10,764 nt of DNA from Phoronis ovalis (GCA_028565635.1 JAOXYB010060212.1:1-10764); one strand, 5' to 3'; positions 1 through 6,987 are shown, counted from the first letter of the stretch. Notes: generated from the sequence alone by a model not told the origin. Numbers and translations: made by a program.

Positions 1-29
1 TAGCGTCAAAAAATGTTTCCATCCACGTA

Positions 30-175
30 CCTCCACAGACATACGAAATATTCAACAACAAACCCAAAAGTTGTCTCCGAAGATGGTGATCCTTAAGGAA
101 ATTCACCTTTCATTCTAACTAGGCCACCGGAAATCGTCGCTGATTGGACAAATGCTTGTAAACAAACTGTTGGCA
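30..175 (+). repeat. Left terminal inverted repeat of the 30-723 element
   Basis: This 146-bp arm pairs with 578-723. It carries one extra C in the middle and lacks one T near its inner end relative to the partner, so both arms have the same length. Confidence 0.85.
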
Positions 176-577
176 ATTATTGTGTTCTCCATTGTCGAGA
201 AGCATCATGTATTCCAACTGTATGTACACAGAATATCTCTAAGATTTACCACTTGATAAGGGGTTAATGTATTGTATATATGTAATATCGAGCGCAGGTT
301 TTCAAAAGCCTCTATATTTGGATCTAGAAATGTTCAGATTATAAAATAATATAGTCTACAGCTATCCTTAACTTTTAATGTTCAATAAAATGTAAACTAT
401 TTTGATGAAAAGTTGATTGAAAAACATTGAAAACTGGTATAAATGCAATGGTAAGTGTTACTGGATGATTATCAATAAAAGTTTACTTAATTTGTAAAAT
501 TTGAGTTCGCTTTAATTCATGTACAATAACTTACCAAAAACTTGCACGAAATGCTTCCAATGACATTTCGAAATTTC

Positions 578-723
578 TGCCAACAGTTTGTTTACAAGCA
601 TTTGTCCAAATCAGCGACGATTTCCGGTGGCCTAGTTAGAGTGAGAGGTGAATTTCCTTAAGGATGACCGTCTTCGAGACAACTTTTGGGTTTGTTGTTG
701 AATATTTCGTATGTCTGTGGAGG
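578..723 (-). repeat. Right terminal inverted repeat of the 30-723 element
   Basis: This is the reverse complement of 30-175. A short ORF beginning at 686 runs out of this arm into flanking DNA and is not a gene. Confidence 0.85.
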
Positions 724-801
724 TAGTGTGAATGACAGAAGTGGAAATATATTTATTTCATTCATTTCATATTTTTTATGCGTTTTATGTTTTTTTGGGC
801 A

Positions 802-821
802 CCAGCCCCCTGTGGGGGGGG
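802..821 (-). promoter_or_regulatory. GC-rich hairpin with CTCF-like core
   Basis: On the minus strand the patch reads CCCACAGGGGGC (805-816), which keeps the AGGGGGC core of the bilaterian CTCF consensus with two mismatches 5' of it. The same bases can fold as GCCCCC facing a run of eight Gs. A TATATA word follows directly at about 822-827. It stands out in otherwise AT-rich DNA. A chance G-run is an equally simple explanation. Confidence 0.2.
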
Positions 822-1348
822 TATATATGCTTTATTTGACACAATGCAAATTTTGCCATTTGTATAAGGCCGGCCTACTGTTTAACTAAATACTTCAACT
901 ATGAAACAGATATAACCTCAAGGCAAGCTCACATATTCTTTGATCCAATGTCGGTAATTCCCATAATGTCAGATAATGTTAAGGCTTTATACCGTGAATA
1001 TTGTTTATTTATTGCAATGAAGACGAAGAGCTGACAGAAGAGGATTTTTAGATCCTATAGTCAGAACAGCTAATATCCATAAGTAAATATTAGTAAGCAT
1101 TTTCAATGTAGCCCAAGGAGCTTCTTAGCCGTGGATTTTTTTTTTGAGGGTTATGACTCAAATATATAAAATCTGAATATTTAATTTTAAATTATATTAA
1201 ACATATACAAAGAGTTTAATTAATATATATAAAAGCCACTCTTTCTCACAGATAAGAAGGATAGGAATGGCAATATTATATTTAATTTATTCAAAATACC
1301 TAGATATGGTAGACATTCATTACGAATATTTCCTATTTACTAACAGAA

Positions 1349-1370
1349 ATCAGCGTGCACGTACGCTGAT
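1349..1370. repeat. Perfect 8-bp stem hairpin
   Basis: ATCAGCGT (1349-1356) and ACGCTGAT (1363-1370) are perfect complements around a 6-base loop. The role is unknown. Confidence 0.6.
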
Positions 1371-1502
1371 GTATATAGTAAAAACTTGTAATCCTCAATC
1401 AGACCACTTTACATACTTTGGCAAAGATTGGAATATGTATCTGGAGGGTAGGACAAGTTAATAAAAGTAATTATACCATATAATTTTCTAACTAACTAGA
1501 CT

Positions 1503-1520
1503 ACTGGTAACACTACCAGT
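1503..1520. repeat. Perfect 7-bp stem hairpin
   Basis: ACTGGTA (1503-1509) and TACCAGT (1514-1520) pair around the loop ACAC. The role is unknown. Confidence 0.5.
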
Positions 1521-1599
1521 GATGTACCTAAATCTTCCCACGAATCCTCATTTTGTGAATGAAAATTTATGCAGTTCTTCATGGGAATATTTGTGTGTG

Positions 1600-1611
1600 G
1601 GTGGCGCCACC
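1600..1611. repeat. 12-bp GC-rich perfect palindrome
   Basis: GGTGGCGCCACC is fully self-complementary and markedly more GC-rich than its surroundings. It could be a dimeric protein-binding site or chance. Confidence 0.45.
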
Positions 1612-1876
1612 AAGTGTTTTCAAATAGTCTATTTCAGAATATGTAAATTATATTTATCAAGTGAAAATAATTGATAAATTATTATATTTTTTTCTACAAA
1701 GCAAATACAAATATTACAATATAATATACTAGAAAAGCAGTTAGTATAAAAAAATTTAAAATAAACATACTAGAAAAAAGTGTACTTTAGAAACTAATAA
1801 AAGATGCATCTCAACATATCTTGCTCAGTATTGTTTTGACAAGTTATCTAGTGGCTTCTATTAACAGGCCTAGTTA

Positions 1877-2032
1877 CCTAACCAGTGTGGACTTGAACCA
1901 TTAATCCTCATTCCTGGACCAGTTTCCTGCCATTCAAACCTATTTTCCAGGTTTTGCACTGAAATTCCTGCTACTCAAACCATCATTTCCACGGACTCAC
2001 GCAAGTTGTCAGAAACAGATTTCTGGAGACTT
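1877..2032 (+). repeat. Left arm of the 1877-2671 element, four ~40-bp sub-repeats
   Basis: Cores begin near 1894, 1933, 1974 and 2012, at spacings of about 39, 41 and 38 bp. Each contains a version of AAACC or GAACC followed by ATTTCC or ATTCCT and GGAC. Confidence 0.55.
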
Positions 2033-2048
2033 CACTTATTTTTTAGAG

Positions 2049-2070
2049 TTCCCAGTCGCTGTTGTGGGAA
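2049..2070. repeat. Short hairpin inside the 1877-2671 element
   Basis: TTCCCA (2049-2054) pairs with TGGGAA (2065-2070) across a 10-base loop, just inside the left arm. Confidence 0.4.
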
Positions 2071-2507
2071 ATTCACATTTGTCTGGTATTTATTTTTTTG
2101 AACATTTGATATAAGGAGTGATGATAGATTTCATGCATGAAAATTTATACTTGAATCATGAAAGAAACAGCATGAATCCCGAAAGAAAAAAATGAAATAA
2201 AATTCATTACTGTGTGTTGTATAACAGTATGTTTCTGTTCTTGCAACCTGTATCTTTAACATGCAATGAAATATTAAATAACAGTTACAACTGAAGTCTT
2301 AGTAATTTTTGGTAACCATGCAGATACAGTGAATGAACTGTACATATAAACCGGCATACATCATTTTTTAACCTAACATTTTGAACCCCACGAGCCTGGT
2401 CCATGCGCAAATCAAATACTTCGAATGAACTAGATACCTGATCGATTATACGCCTGGTTATAAAGTGATCTAATTGGATTTTGTACCATATCAAATGTGG
2501 TTCCAGT

Positions 2508-2671
2508 CCACGGAAATCTATTTGAATGTCAGTTTCTGTAACAGAGAATGCCCGTATGTACTATTACCAAATCCTTAGAAATATTTTGAGTCGCTCTTCG
2601 GAAATCTGTTTGAGTTCCTGGCAACTTGTGTGAGTCCGTGGAAATGACGGTTTGAGTCCACGCTGGTTAGA
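2508..2671 (-). repeat. Right arm of the 1877-2671 element
   Basis: Copies of GGAAAT...TTTGA occur at 2512-2525, 2600-2614 and 2640-2655, with a weaker copy at 2577-2590. They lie in inverted orientation relative to the left arm. The arm is more rearranged than its partner: the spacing is 40 bp between the outer two copies and irregular further in. Confidence 0.55.
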
Positions 2672-3099
2672 TAGGTCTGATTAGGTGATTTTGTTGTTTT
2701 CTAGCAATCATACATCAATTTCTGTCAGTGTGTAAAAAACACTTAACACTCTTATAACAACATCCAGAAATTACCTTGCTTTTGAGGGCAGACGTAATAT
2801 AACAAAAATTAACTTATATTATAATTTTTAGTAACGAAACATCTTTCAAATTTCATCGTGTTGGTAAATAAAAATATAAATCTCCATAATAATATTTGTC
2901 TGAAACAACCAATAAATAATACACTCCGTACTCTATATATGCCTCCTTGTATTACATATTCTGCAGCTATCATCGTACTGTTCAATCAGTTGGCATCTAT
3001 TTGTAGCAAAATAATTGCAAATACAGTGATAAAAATAGCCCTTAGTACTATATAATATTTTTATGATTTTAAGCCAGAAGAAGATGTTATAAAATGTAT

Positions 3100-3116
3100 C
3101 ATGGAGTCTCTCCATG
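3100..3116. repeat. Perfect 7-bp stem, 3-base loop hairpin
   Basis: CATGGAG (3100-3106) and CTCCATG (3110-3116) pair around TCT, about 45 bp past the stop codon of the minus-strand ORF. It could form a hairpin in its 3' untranslated region. Confidence 0.5.
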
Positions 3117-3129
3117 TTGCCGTGACTCA

Positions 3130-3160
3130 GTTTCCACGCCGTATAGCTGTAATGTTGCCT
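3130..3160 (+). repeat. Possible fragment of a dispersed invertebrate repeat
   Basis: The words GCCGTATAGCTGTAAT and then GTTGCC look like part of an interspersed repeat I associate from memory with mollusc and other lophotrochozoan genomes. There it usually continues into a GCGGCG-type segment, and that continuation is absent here. It ends one base before the stop codon of the neighbouring minus-strand ORF. Identity is uncertain. Confidence 0.25.
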
Positions 3161-3364
3161 TTAGTCCCCCGTGTCAACTCGTGCCTCAACATCATCACGG
3201 TTCATTTCATGTAATTCTTCTTCTTGGTTCAGTAATCCAAATGAGAAATGACGATAATTTTGTCTCCATTGTGCACAACATTTGATTATAATGGCCACAA
3301 TGGCTAAACCAATGGTTGCACACAAGACTGGGATTACTGTCTGTTTGGTTTGTTCAGTATCCAT
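3161..3364 (-). CDS. Small single-pass membrane protein, unknown family (67 aa)
   Basis: The predicted protein has a nine-residue hydrophilic N-terminus and a hydrophobic span at residues 10-28 (VIPVLCATIGLAIVAIII), then Lys-Cys-Cys at 28-30. A basic juxtamembrane stretch (Arg34, Arg38) follows, then an acidic tail with four consecutive E/Q residues at 47-50. By the positive-inside rule the tail is cytoplasmic, and Cys29-Cys30 could be palmitoylated. The start is supported by a splice acceptor 19 bases upstream (exon beginning at 3383) and by in-frame TAA codons between acceptor and ATG. This reading frame therefore cannot continue from an upstream exon. The stop is TAA at 3163-3161. The layout matches the larger minus-strand exon at 6341-6775: Met-Asp start, V-I-P opening the span, Cys-Cys closing it, and a nearby R-x-N. 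I do not recognise the family. It could still be a chance ORF, since 67 codons is short. Confidence 0.4.
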   Translation of the reverse strand: MDTEQTKQTVIPVLCATIGLAIVAIIIKCCAQWRQNYRHFSFGLLNQEEELHEMNRDDVEARVDTGD

Positions 3365-3400
3365 AATATTTTATTATCTTTAGCTGAAAATATAAAAATG
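3365..3400 (-). promoter_or_regulatory. Candidate 3' splice site before the 67-residue ORF
   Basis: On the minus strand the sequence reads TTTCATTTTTATATTTTCAG, ending with AG at 3385-3384, so the exon would begin at 3383. The tract is pyrimidine-rich. The 19 bases between it and the ATG contain stops in the coding frame, so they are 5' untranslated. No strong branch-point consensus is evident. Confidence 0.45.
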
Positions 3401-4190
3401 AAATTTTTGAAAGTGTGGTAATTGCATTTCACACGTTTCTTTATTAAGTTTTCATACTTTATGTTAATTAGGCTTCAAATGGACATTCATGTGGACAGGA
3501 ATTGACTTTGTTAATATAAGCATGCTTCCCAATTTTAGAGACTATAATTTTAAAATATATCATTTAATTAAAAGTGTTAATCTTTCCTTTTTTTGCATTT
3601 AATAAAAACACAAAGTAATGTGTTCTGCATTACTGAAATATGCTTGAAGGATTTATGCACTAACTTGTATTTAGCATATTTAAATATTTTCAGAAAAGGG
3701 AATCAGGATCATGCTAGTGTAATTTAGAGTTCTACAGATTGTAAAAGTTTCTCGGAAACAATGATAGTCAGAGTTGATAATTAATTTATTTTAAGCGTTT
3801 CAAGGTACTTCCTTCCACGTCTTCTGATTTAAGTATAGTCGCTATAATATTGTAATTATAACATCAGATGTTCTTAAACATCAAAATTACAAATTAATAT
3901 ATTTGTTGTTCATAACCGAAGGCTGATACCAAAGTTCAGTATTAATAGACATTCTAATGATTTTTTACTTGTTTTGTGCTGGTCTTTGCCAATTCGGATG
4001 TCCTCATTGTTTTGTATTATTTTAATACACAAGTCAATACAGTACAACGTTGTACCTGCCAGGAAACCAGACAAGATAATAAATACTTACAGTATAGATA
4101 AATGATTGTGTTACGCTATTAATTTTAGTTTAAAAAAGTGCATAAAACTTTCTCATCATTCAGTTGTCCGCTTTACTGCTATTTAACTAC
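3401..4190. other. Non-coding AT-rich stretch (intron or intergenic)
   Basis: No exon-like open frame or RNA gene is recognised. If the minus-strand gene at 3383-3161 has an upstream exon, this is intron. The only distinct item is a 14-bp palindrome at 4042-4055. Confidence 0.5.
4042..4055. repeat. 14-bp perfect palindrome
   Basis: GTACAACGTTGTAC is fully self-complementary. It may be a dimeric binding site or coincidence. Confidence 0.5.
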
Positions 4191-4195
4191 AAACT

Positions 4196-4250
4196 CAGGT
4201 GCAGAACCATGAAGTAGGGAGGGAACTGCTGTTCAAAATTGTTGCACCTG
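4196..4250. repeat. 8-bp inverted repeat at the edge of a repeat-like patch
   Basis: CAGGTGCA (4196-4203) and TGCACCTG (4243-4250) are perfect complements separated by 39 bases. The enclosed and following sequence is less AT-rich than the surroundings, so this may mark one end of an old repeat. Confidence 0.35.
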
Positions 4251-4429
4251 ATGGCCCGGTACGTTTTTCAAGGGATGCAGCATGCTTTATATCATAAAAT
4301 TTATATTTCATCAGCCTTCTGTGCTTATGACCGGATTTTATGTTATAGTAACTGGATGTTTACCAAGGAGTACGTTCTTAGCTATCAGAAGCTAGCTTGC
4401 TTACCCAGCGATGCCAACATTTTCCGGTT

Positions 4430-4615
4430 GTAATGTCATTTCTCCCCGTTTCAAGTCATTGGCTAACAAAGCCCATACTGAAACAGTATTTTAGCTCAAA
4501 TTGCATTAGATTGCAAGAAATTAACATCTTAATTTTCAAAATTTTCTGGCAGAGGCATGCCCCTGGACCCCCGTAGTGGCGTTTGCCTTCAACATTTCTC
4601 CCTGTTTTGACATCC
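4430..4615 (-). repeat. Possible dispersed repeat (GGGGGTCCAGGGGCATGCC type)
   Basis: On the minus strand the region contains GGGGGTCCAGGGGCATGCC, then a CCAGAAAATTTTGAAAATT segment. I recall this order from interspersed repeats in many marine invertebrate genomes. A 15-base word, CATTTCTCCCCGTTT (4437-4451), returns with one change at 4593-4607. The 81-codon minus-strand frame at 4456-4701 runs through this repeat and is better read as repeat text than as a gene. The repeat class is unknown and the boundaries are approximate. Confidence 0.35.
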
Positions 4616-5060
4616 ATGGACTTGGCATCTCTGCTTACCTGTTTTCCACTACAGTTTTTTCTGTCATATAGTCCACTGATGCTTTTAAAAATCATATTCA
4701 ATGACCAGAGTCCATCTTAAAATCATCTTCCATTTTCATAGTGCCCATTAATTAATAACATTAAGTTATGTTGTTATACTTGCTGCATATTTGATCACAA
4801 AAAGGTTTTCCAGTTTGTGTTGTGTGATTTTTCTTATCTGGCGTACTTCCAGACAGAAATGGGCTTGGTTTATAGGTACATGACATATGACCTACTTTTT
4901 AACAAAAAAGAATGAATGTTTCTGAATGTATTTTATAGGCCTATATTGAGAACCGGCATAGTTTATGAAGTTCTGAAATACTGAAAAGTTTTAAACACCA
5001 AAAATGTAACAAAAATTATATAAAGTAACAATAAAAAGACATTACAATAATAAGATGTTA

Positions 5061-5075
5061 TGCATACAGTATGCA
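5061..5075. repeat. 15-bp palindrome with single-base centre
   Basis: TGCATAC (5061-5067) and GTATGCA (5069-5075) are perfect complements around one A. It sits 11 bases before the larger palindrome at 5087-5117. Confidence 0.55.
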
Positions 5076-5086
5076 ATGTGTTTAGT

Positions 5087-5117
5087 CTGGGACTAATATA
5101 ACTTATATTAGTCCCAG
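5087..5117. repeat. 31-bp perfect palindrome (15-bp arms)
   Basis: CTGGGACTAATATAA (5087-5101) and TTATATTAGTCCCAG (5103-5117) are exact complements around a single C. A real hairpin would open a few central bases and keep a stem of about 13 bp. No T-tract of the Pol III type directly follows. It could be a minimal remnant of an inverted-repeat element or a cruciform-forming site. Confidence 0.8.
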
Positions 5118-5436
5118 GTTTAGTGAAAAATAATATTTATAAATTGAAACGTACAGTACACTAATGATCAAATGTGTGAAATCAAATTAAATATATAATA
5201 TTAGAAATACAGATTGAATGCATGAATACTAGCAAAGTAGAATTATGGCATGTATGTCGTGTATATATGCCTGTTGATCCAAAGTTTGAATAGCAGTTAC
5301 TTCCCTGTGTACAGTAAATGAAAACCAAAAACAATATTCTTTTTTAGAAATTAGAAAACTTATAGATATCTGACATGTGCATGAGTGTAGCGTTTGTAAA
5401 TTTAATTACAAAAAATGGAATGCGGAAATGGATGTA

Positions 5437-5527
5437 ATTTAATTTTCTTTTTGAATTCATAGTTACAACTCGGTATTAAATGATTTAATTTTCCTTTTTG
5501 AATTCATAGTTACAACTGAGTGTTAAA
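5437..5527 (+). repeat. Direct duplication, period 47 bp, two copies
   Basis: The core TTTTGAATTCATAGTTACAA is identical in both copies. The GAATTC word falls at 5453-5458 and 5500-5505, 47 bases apart. Flanking bases match with a few changes: TTTAATTTTC upstream and a TTAAAT end downstream. This is a local tandem duplication with slight divergence. Confidence 0.75.
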
Positions 5528-6179
5528 TATTTTGGTGATCTTGAATATTGAGATGCACTAATTAAATTTATAATAAGTAGAAATAGAACAGACTACTATA
5601 AACACTTGAAAGCTTTCAACATGGAAAGACATCATCTCGATCAGTGATCTATCTTTTATATAAAAGAAGATATTCGGTGCACAAGCTGTCCCCATGATCA
5701 CCTGATCGACAATAAAAACATACAGAATTTACCTGTCCTTAAAGAAGTTGGCGAACTGCCATCCACACCTTTAAACACTGTTGTTTAAAATATTAACTTT
5801 TCAAAATAAAAATATTCTGATTAAACTCATAAGCTGTTTCAGTACTGCTTTTTTGGCTATATCCATTATGGTAGCAAAAAAGACGACAAACCAGTGAAAC
5901 TAACTTCAGATTTTAATCAGAGAATGAATTAAAGTGTTTTGCACCTTATCCATTGGTTACTCATATTTTACGTATAAATAGTTATTGTTTAAATAAAAAT
6001 ATTGCAAAATGCAGGATTTTTGGCAGCCGATCGGACAATTCATATTCAAACTATTTGTAAGCAATCTCTTTACAAACTGTCTTAGCAACTGTTCTCCTAG
6101 CACCAAGCATATCATTGCCTCTTCTTCACAACCACACCATTTTTAAACTTAGCAAACAATGTTAATATGACATTGACCA

Positions 6180-6185
6180 TTTAAT
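6180..6185 (-). terminator. Candidate poly(A) signal for the 144-residue membrane protein gene
   Basis: On the minus strand these bases read ATTAAA, the commonest variant of the poly(A) hexamer, about 155 bases after the stop codon. A GT-rich stretch (TGGTGTGGTTGTGAAG on the minus strand, about 6146-6131) lies some 35-50 bases further on. That is the expected position for a downstream element, with cleavage likely near 6155-6165. Confidence 0.4.
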
Positions 6186-6340
6186 GTCCAATACTAAACG
6201 AAGTCCATCATTGTATTGTTTGTTGATCGCCATTATACCACTGTATTTGGAAAAACATTCTCAGCATTTCTGAGCATTTTCATAGACACAAATAAGTGTA
6301 ATATCATGAAAGTATTGCTGTATAGCTGCTATTATTTATG

Positions 6341-6775
6341 TTAGCTTTCTTCCTTTTCTTCATTTATGTCATTCACAGTATGATTGTTCTTTTTTTTCAA
6401 TATAGACTTTGGGAATGTATTTATCAGCTTATTTAATTTCTTTGATGTTGTATCATCTGGTGCCTTAGGTGGTGACTGTGTTTCTATTGTTGGTGTGTGT
6501 ATTGTGTATACATTTCTCTCTGCACAATCTGAACAGCAGTCTCTATTATATGCCAAGTTATCAAGAATTCCACCAGGGGGCACTTCATGGTTATGTTTAG
6601 AAGAAATGCATGGTAAGAAATAATTGTCATGGCAACAGTTTGATTTTATTGTCAATGGTAATAATGTTTTATTGTTTCGCTTGCGTTGACAGCACCACCA
6701 TATACAAGCAGTTGTCGCCATGATGACTAAAAGTCCTAGTGCAAGAAAACATGGTATCACCATTGCTTCATCCAT
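6341..6775 (-). CDS. Single-pass membrane protein with long cytoplasmic tail, unknown family (144 aa)
   Basis: This is the longest open frame in the window and the best gene candidate. Residues 5-27 form a hydrophobic span beginning MVIPCFLALGLL and ending in two Trp, followed by Cys28-Cys29 and a basic QRKRNNK stop-transfer stretch. This orientation puts the tail inside the cell. The tail is Cys-rich (47, 48, 56, 80, 81, 84). It has a PPGG at 66-69, an NLAY at 73-76, a Thr/Pro-rich part at 91-110, a Lys-rich segment with SILK at 124-127, and an acidic C-terminus. No enzyme domain or signal peptide is seen. A splice acceptor lies five bases before the ATG. The first in-frame codon after the acceptor is AAC, so the frame is open to it. 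This could be a first coding exon, or a terminal exon adding membrane span and tail to an ectodomain encoded further upstream (higher coordinates). It resembles the shorter ORF at 3161-3364. The family is not recognised. Confidence 0.6.
   Translation of the reverse strand: MDEAMVIPCFLALGLLVIMATTACIWWCCQRKRNNKTLLPLTIKSNCCHDNYFLPCISSKHNHEVPPGGILDNLAYNRDCCSDCAERNVYTIHTPTIETQSPPKAPDDTTSKKLNKLINTFPKSILKKKNNHTVNDINEEKEES
6570..6583 (+). promoter_or_regulatory. CTCF-like motif inside the coding exon
   Basis: CCACCAGGGGGCAC matches the core of the bilaterian CTCF consensus (CCASYAGRKGGCRS) at every defined position. It lies within the 144-residue coding exon, where the other strand encodes the PPGG stretch. 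The codons themselves may be the only reason for the match. Confidence 0.35.
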
Positions 6776-6805
6776 GTTTGCTAGAAAAAAAATGAAATTA
6801 GTATA
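6776..6805 (-). promoter_or_regulatory. 3' splice site with near-consensus branch point
   Basis: On the minus strand the order is TACTAAT (6803-6797, one base from TACTAAC), a T-rich tract, then CTAG with AG at 6782-6781. The exon begins CAAAC (6780-6776) directly before ATG. Branch point and acceptor are about 20 bases apart, a normal spacing. This is the clearest splice signal in the window. It would serve either a cis intron or a trans-spliced leader. Confidence 0.65.
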
Positions 6806-6987
6806 ATTAAGAAGCAGTTACCAAACAGTGGCAATTAATTCTAGTTTTGTTATGTCATGTCTCTACTGAAACATTGCCCTAAAAATCAGTCAAATGATTT
6901 TTTTCAAATGATGAAATACATAGACTGTACTTTCATATTTTAGAAACATTTCCAATTAAAAATTTATCCTATCATACTATCTATATA

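Larger units (their letters stand above)
30..723. mobile_element. Non-autonomous DNA transposon (MITE-like) with 146-bp terminal inverted repeats and TA flanks
   Basis: Positions 30-175 reappear in reverse complement at 578-723. The arms differ by about four substitutions and two single-base indels, so they are roughly 97% identical. The outermost bases are CCTCCACAGACATACG and its complement. Immediately outside both ends is TA (28-29 and 724-725), after which the flanks diverge, so a TA target-site duplication is likely. The 402-bp centre has no coding potential: it is AT-rich with AATAAA-type words and many stops. A TA duplication fits the Tc1/mariner or PIF/Harbinger-like ranges of MITEs, but the superfamily cannot be fixed without a transposase. 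The high arm identity suggests a fairly young insertion. The arms could extend a little further inward in diverged form. Confidence 0.85.
726..1860. other. Non-coding AT-rich stretch
   Basis: No convincing exon is seen on either strand. The stretch holds a GC-rich hairpin at 802-821 followed by a TATATA word, and a T-run near 1138-1145. It also holds an AT-rich block at about 1155-1235 and three small palindromes (1349-1370, 1503-1520, 1600-1611). The 64-codon reading frame at 1267-1461 has AT-driven composition and no recognisable motif, so I do not call it a gene. Confidence 0.6.
1877..2671. mobile_element. Foldback-like inverted-repeat element with ~40-bp arm sub-repeats
   Basis: The left arm (about 1877-2032) and right arm (about 2500-2671) are imperfect inverted repeats. 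The ends read CCTAACCAGTGTGGACT and, in reverse complement, TCTAACCAGCGTGGACT. TA lies just outside each end (1875-1876 and 2672-2673), which suggests a TA duplication. The best conserved inner block is 1974-2020 against 2600-2656 (CATTTCCACGGACTCAC on the left, one base changed on the right). Within each arm a core resembling CTCAAACC...ATTTCC recurs about every 40 bp: near 1894, 1933, 1974 and 2012 on the left. On the right, in the opposite sense, it recurs near 2641, 2601, 2578 and 2513, less regularly. The interior is non-coding. Arms built of sub-repeats are typical of foldback/TU-type elements. The divergence implies an old copy. Confidence 0.65.
2674..3160. other. Non-coding stretch downstream of the 67-residue minus-strand ORF
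   Basis: The short reading frames seen here on both strands (2858-3055 plus, 2933-3115 minus) overlap each other, are AT-driven and show no motif. The part next to 3161 would be the 3' untranslated region of the minus-strand gene. No canonical AATAAA is seen on the minus strand over this interval, so the transcript end is unresolved. A perfect hairpin lies at 3100-3116, and a possible dispersed-repeat fragment at 3130-3160. Confidence 0.5.
4721..6150. other. Non-coding stretch with palindromes and a tandem duplication
   Basis: Neither strand offers an exon with convincing length, composition and splice sites. The notable structures are the two palindromes at 5061-5117 and the 47-bp-period duplication at 5437-5527. 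The rest is AT-rich, simple-looking DNA. Confidence 0.5.

Noticed and set aside
686-889. 67-codon plus-strand reading frame
   Set aside because: It starts inside the right transposon arm, crosses the element boundary and the G-run hairpin, and shows no protein motif.
1267-1461. 64-codon plus-strand reading frame
   Set aside because: Its composition is AT-driven, it has no recognisable domain, and no paired splice signals or Kozak context support it. An internal 8-bp hairpin explains part of its sequence.
1888-1900. tRNA B-box-like GGTTCAAGTCC on the minus strand
   Set aside because: No T-stem, anticodon arm or A box can be built around it. It is part of the sub-repeats in the 1877-2671 element.
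2285-2494. 69-codon minus-strand reading frame
   Set aside because: It lies within the interior and arm of the 1877-2671 inverted-repeat element and has no transposase-like motif.
2858-3115. Overlapping short reading frames on both strands
   Set aside because: They oppose each other in AT-rich DNA, and neither has a motif or splice support.
3094-3285. 63-codon plus-strand frame
   Set aside because: It is largely the antisense shadow of the minus-strand membrane-protein exon.
4239-4433. 64-codon plus-strand frame
   Set aside because: It falls in a repeat-like patch and has no motif.
4456-4701. 81-codon minus-strand frame
   Set aside because: It runs through sequence that looks like a dispersed repeat. 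The protein has no membrane span or domain like its neighbours.
6384-6623. 79-codon plus-strand frame
   Set aside because: It is the exact antisense of the better-supported 144-residue exon.
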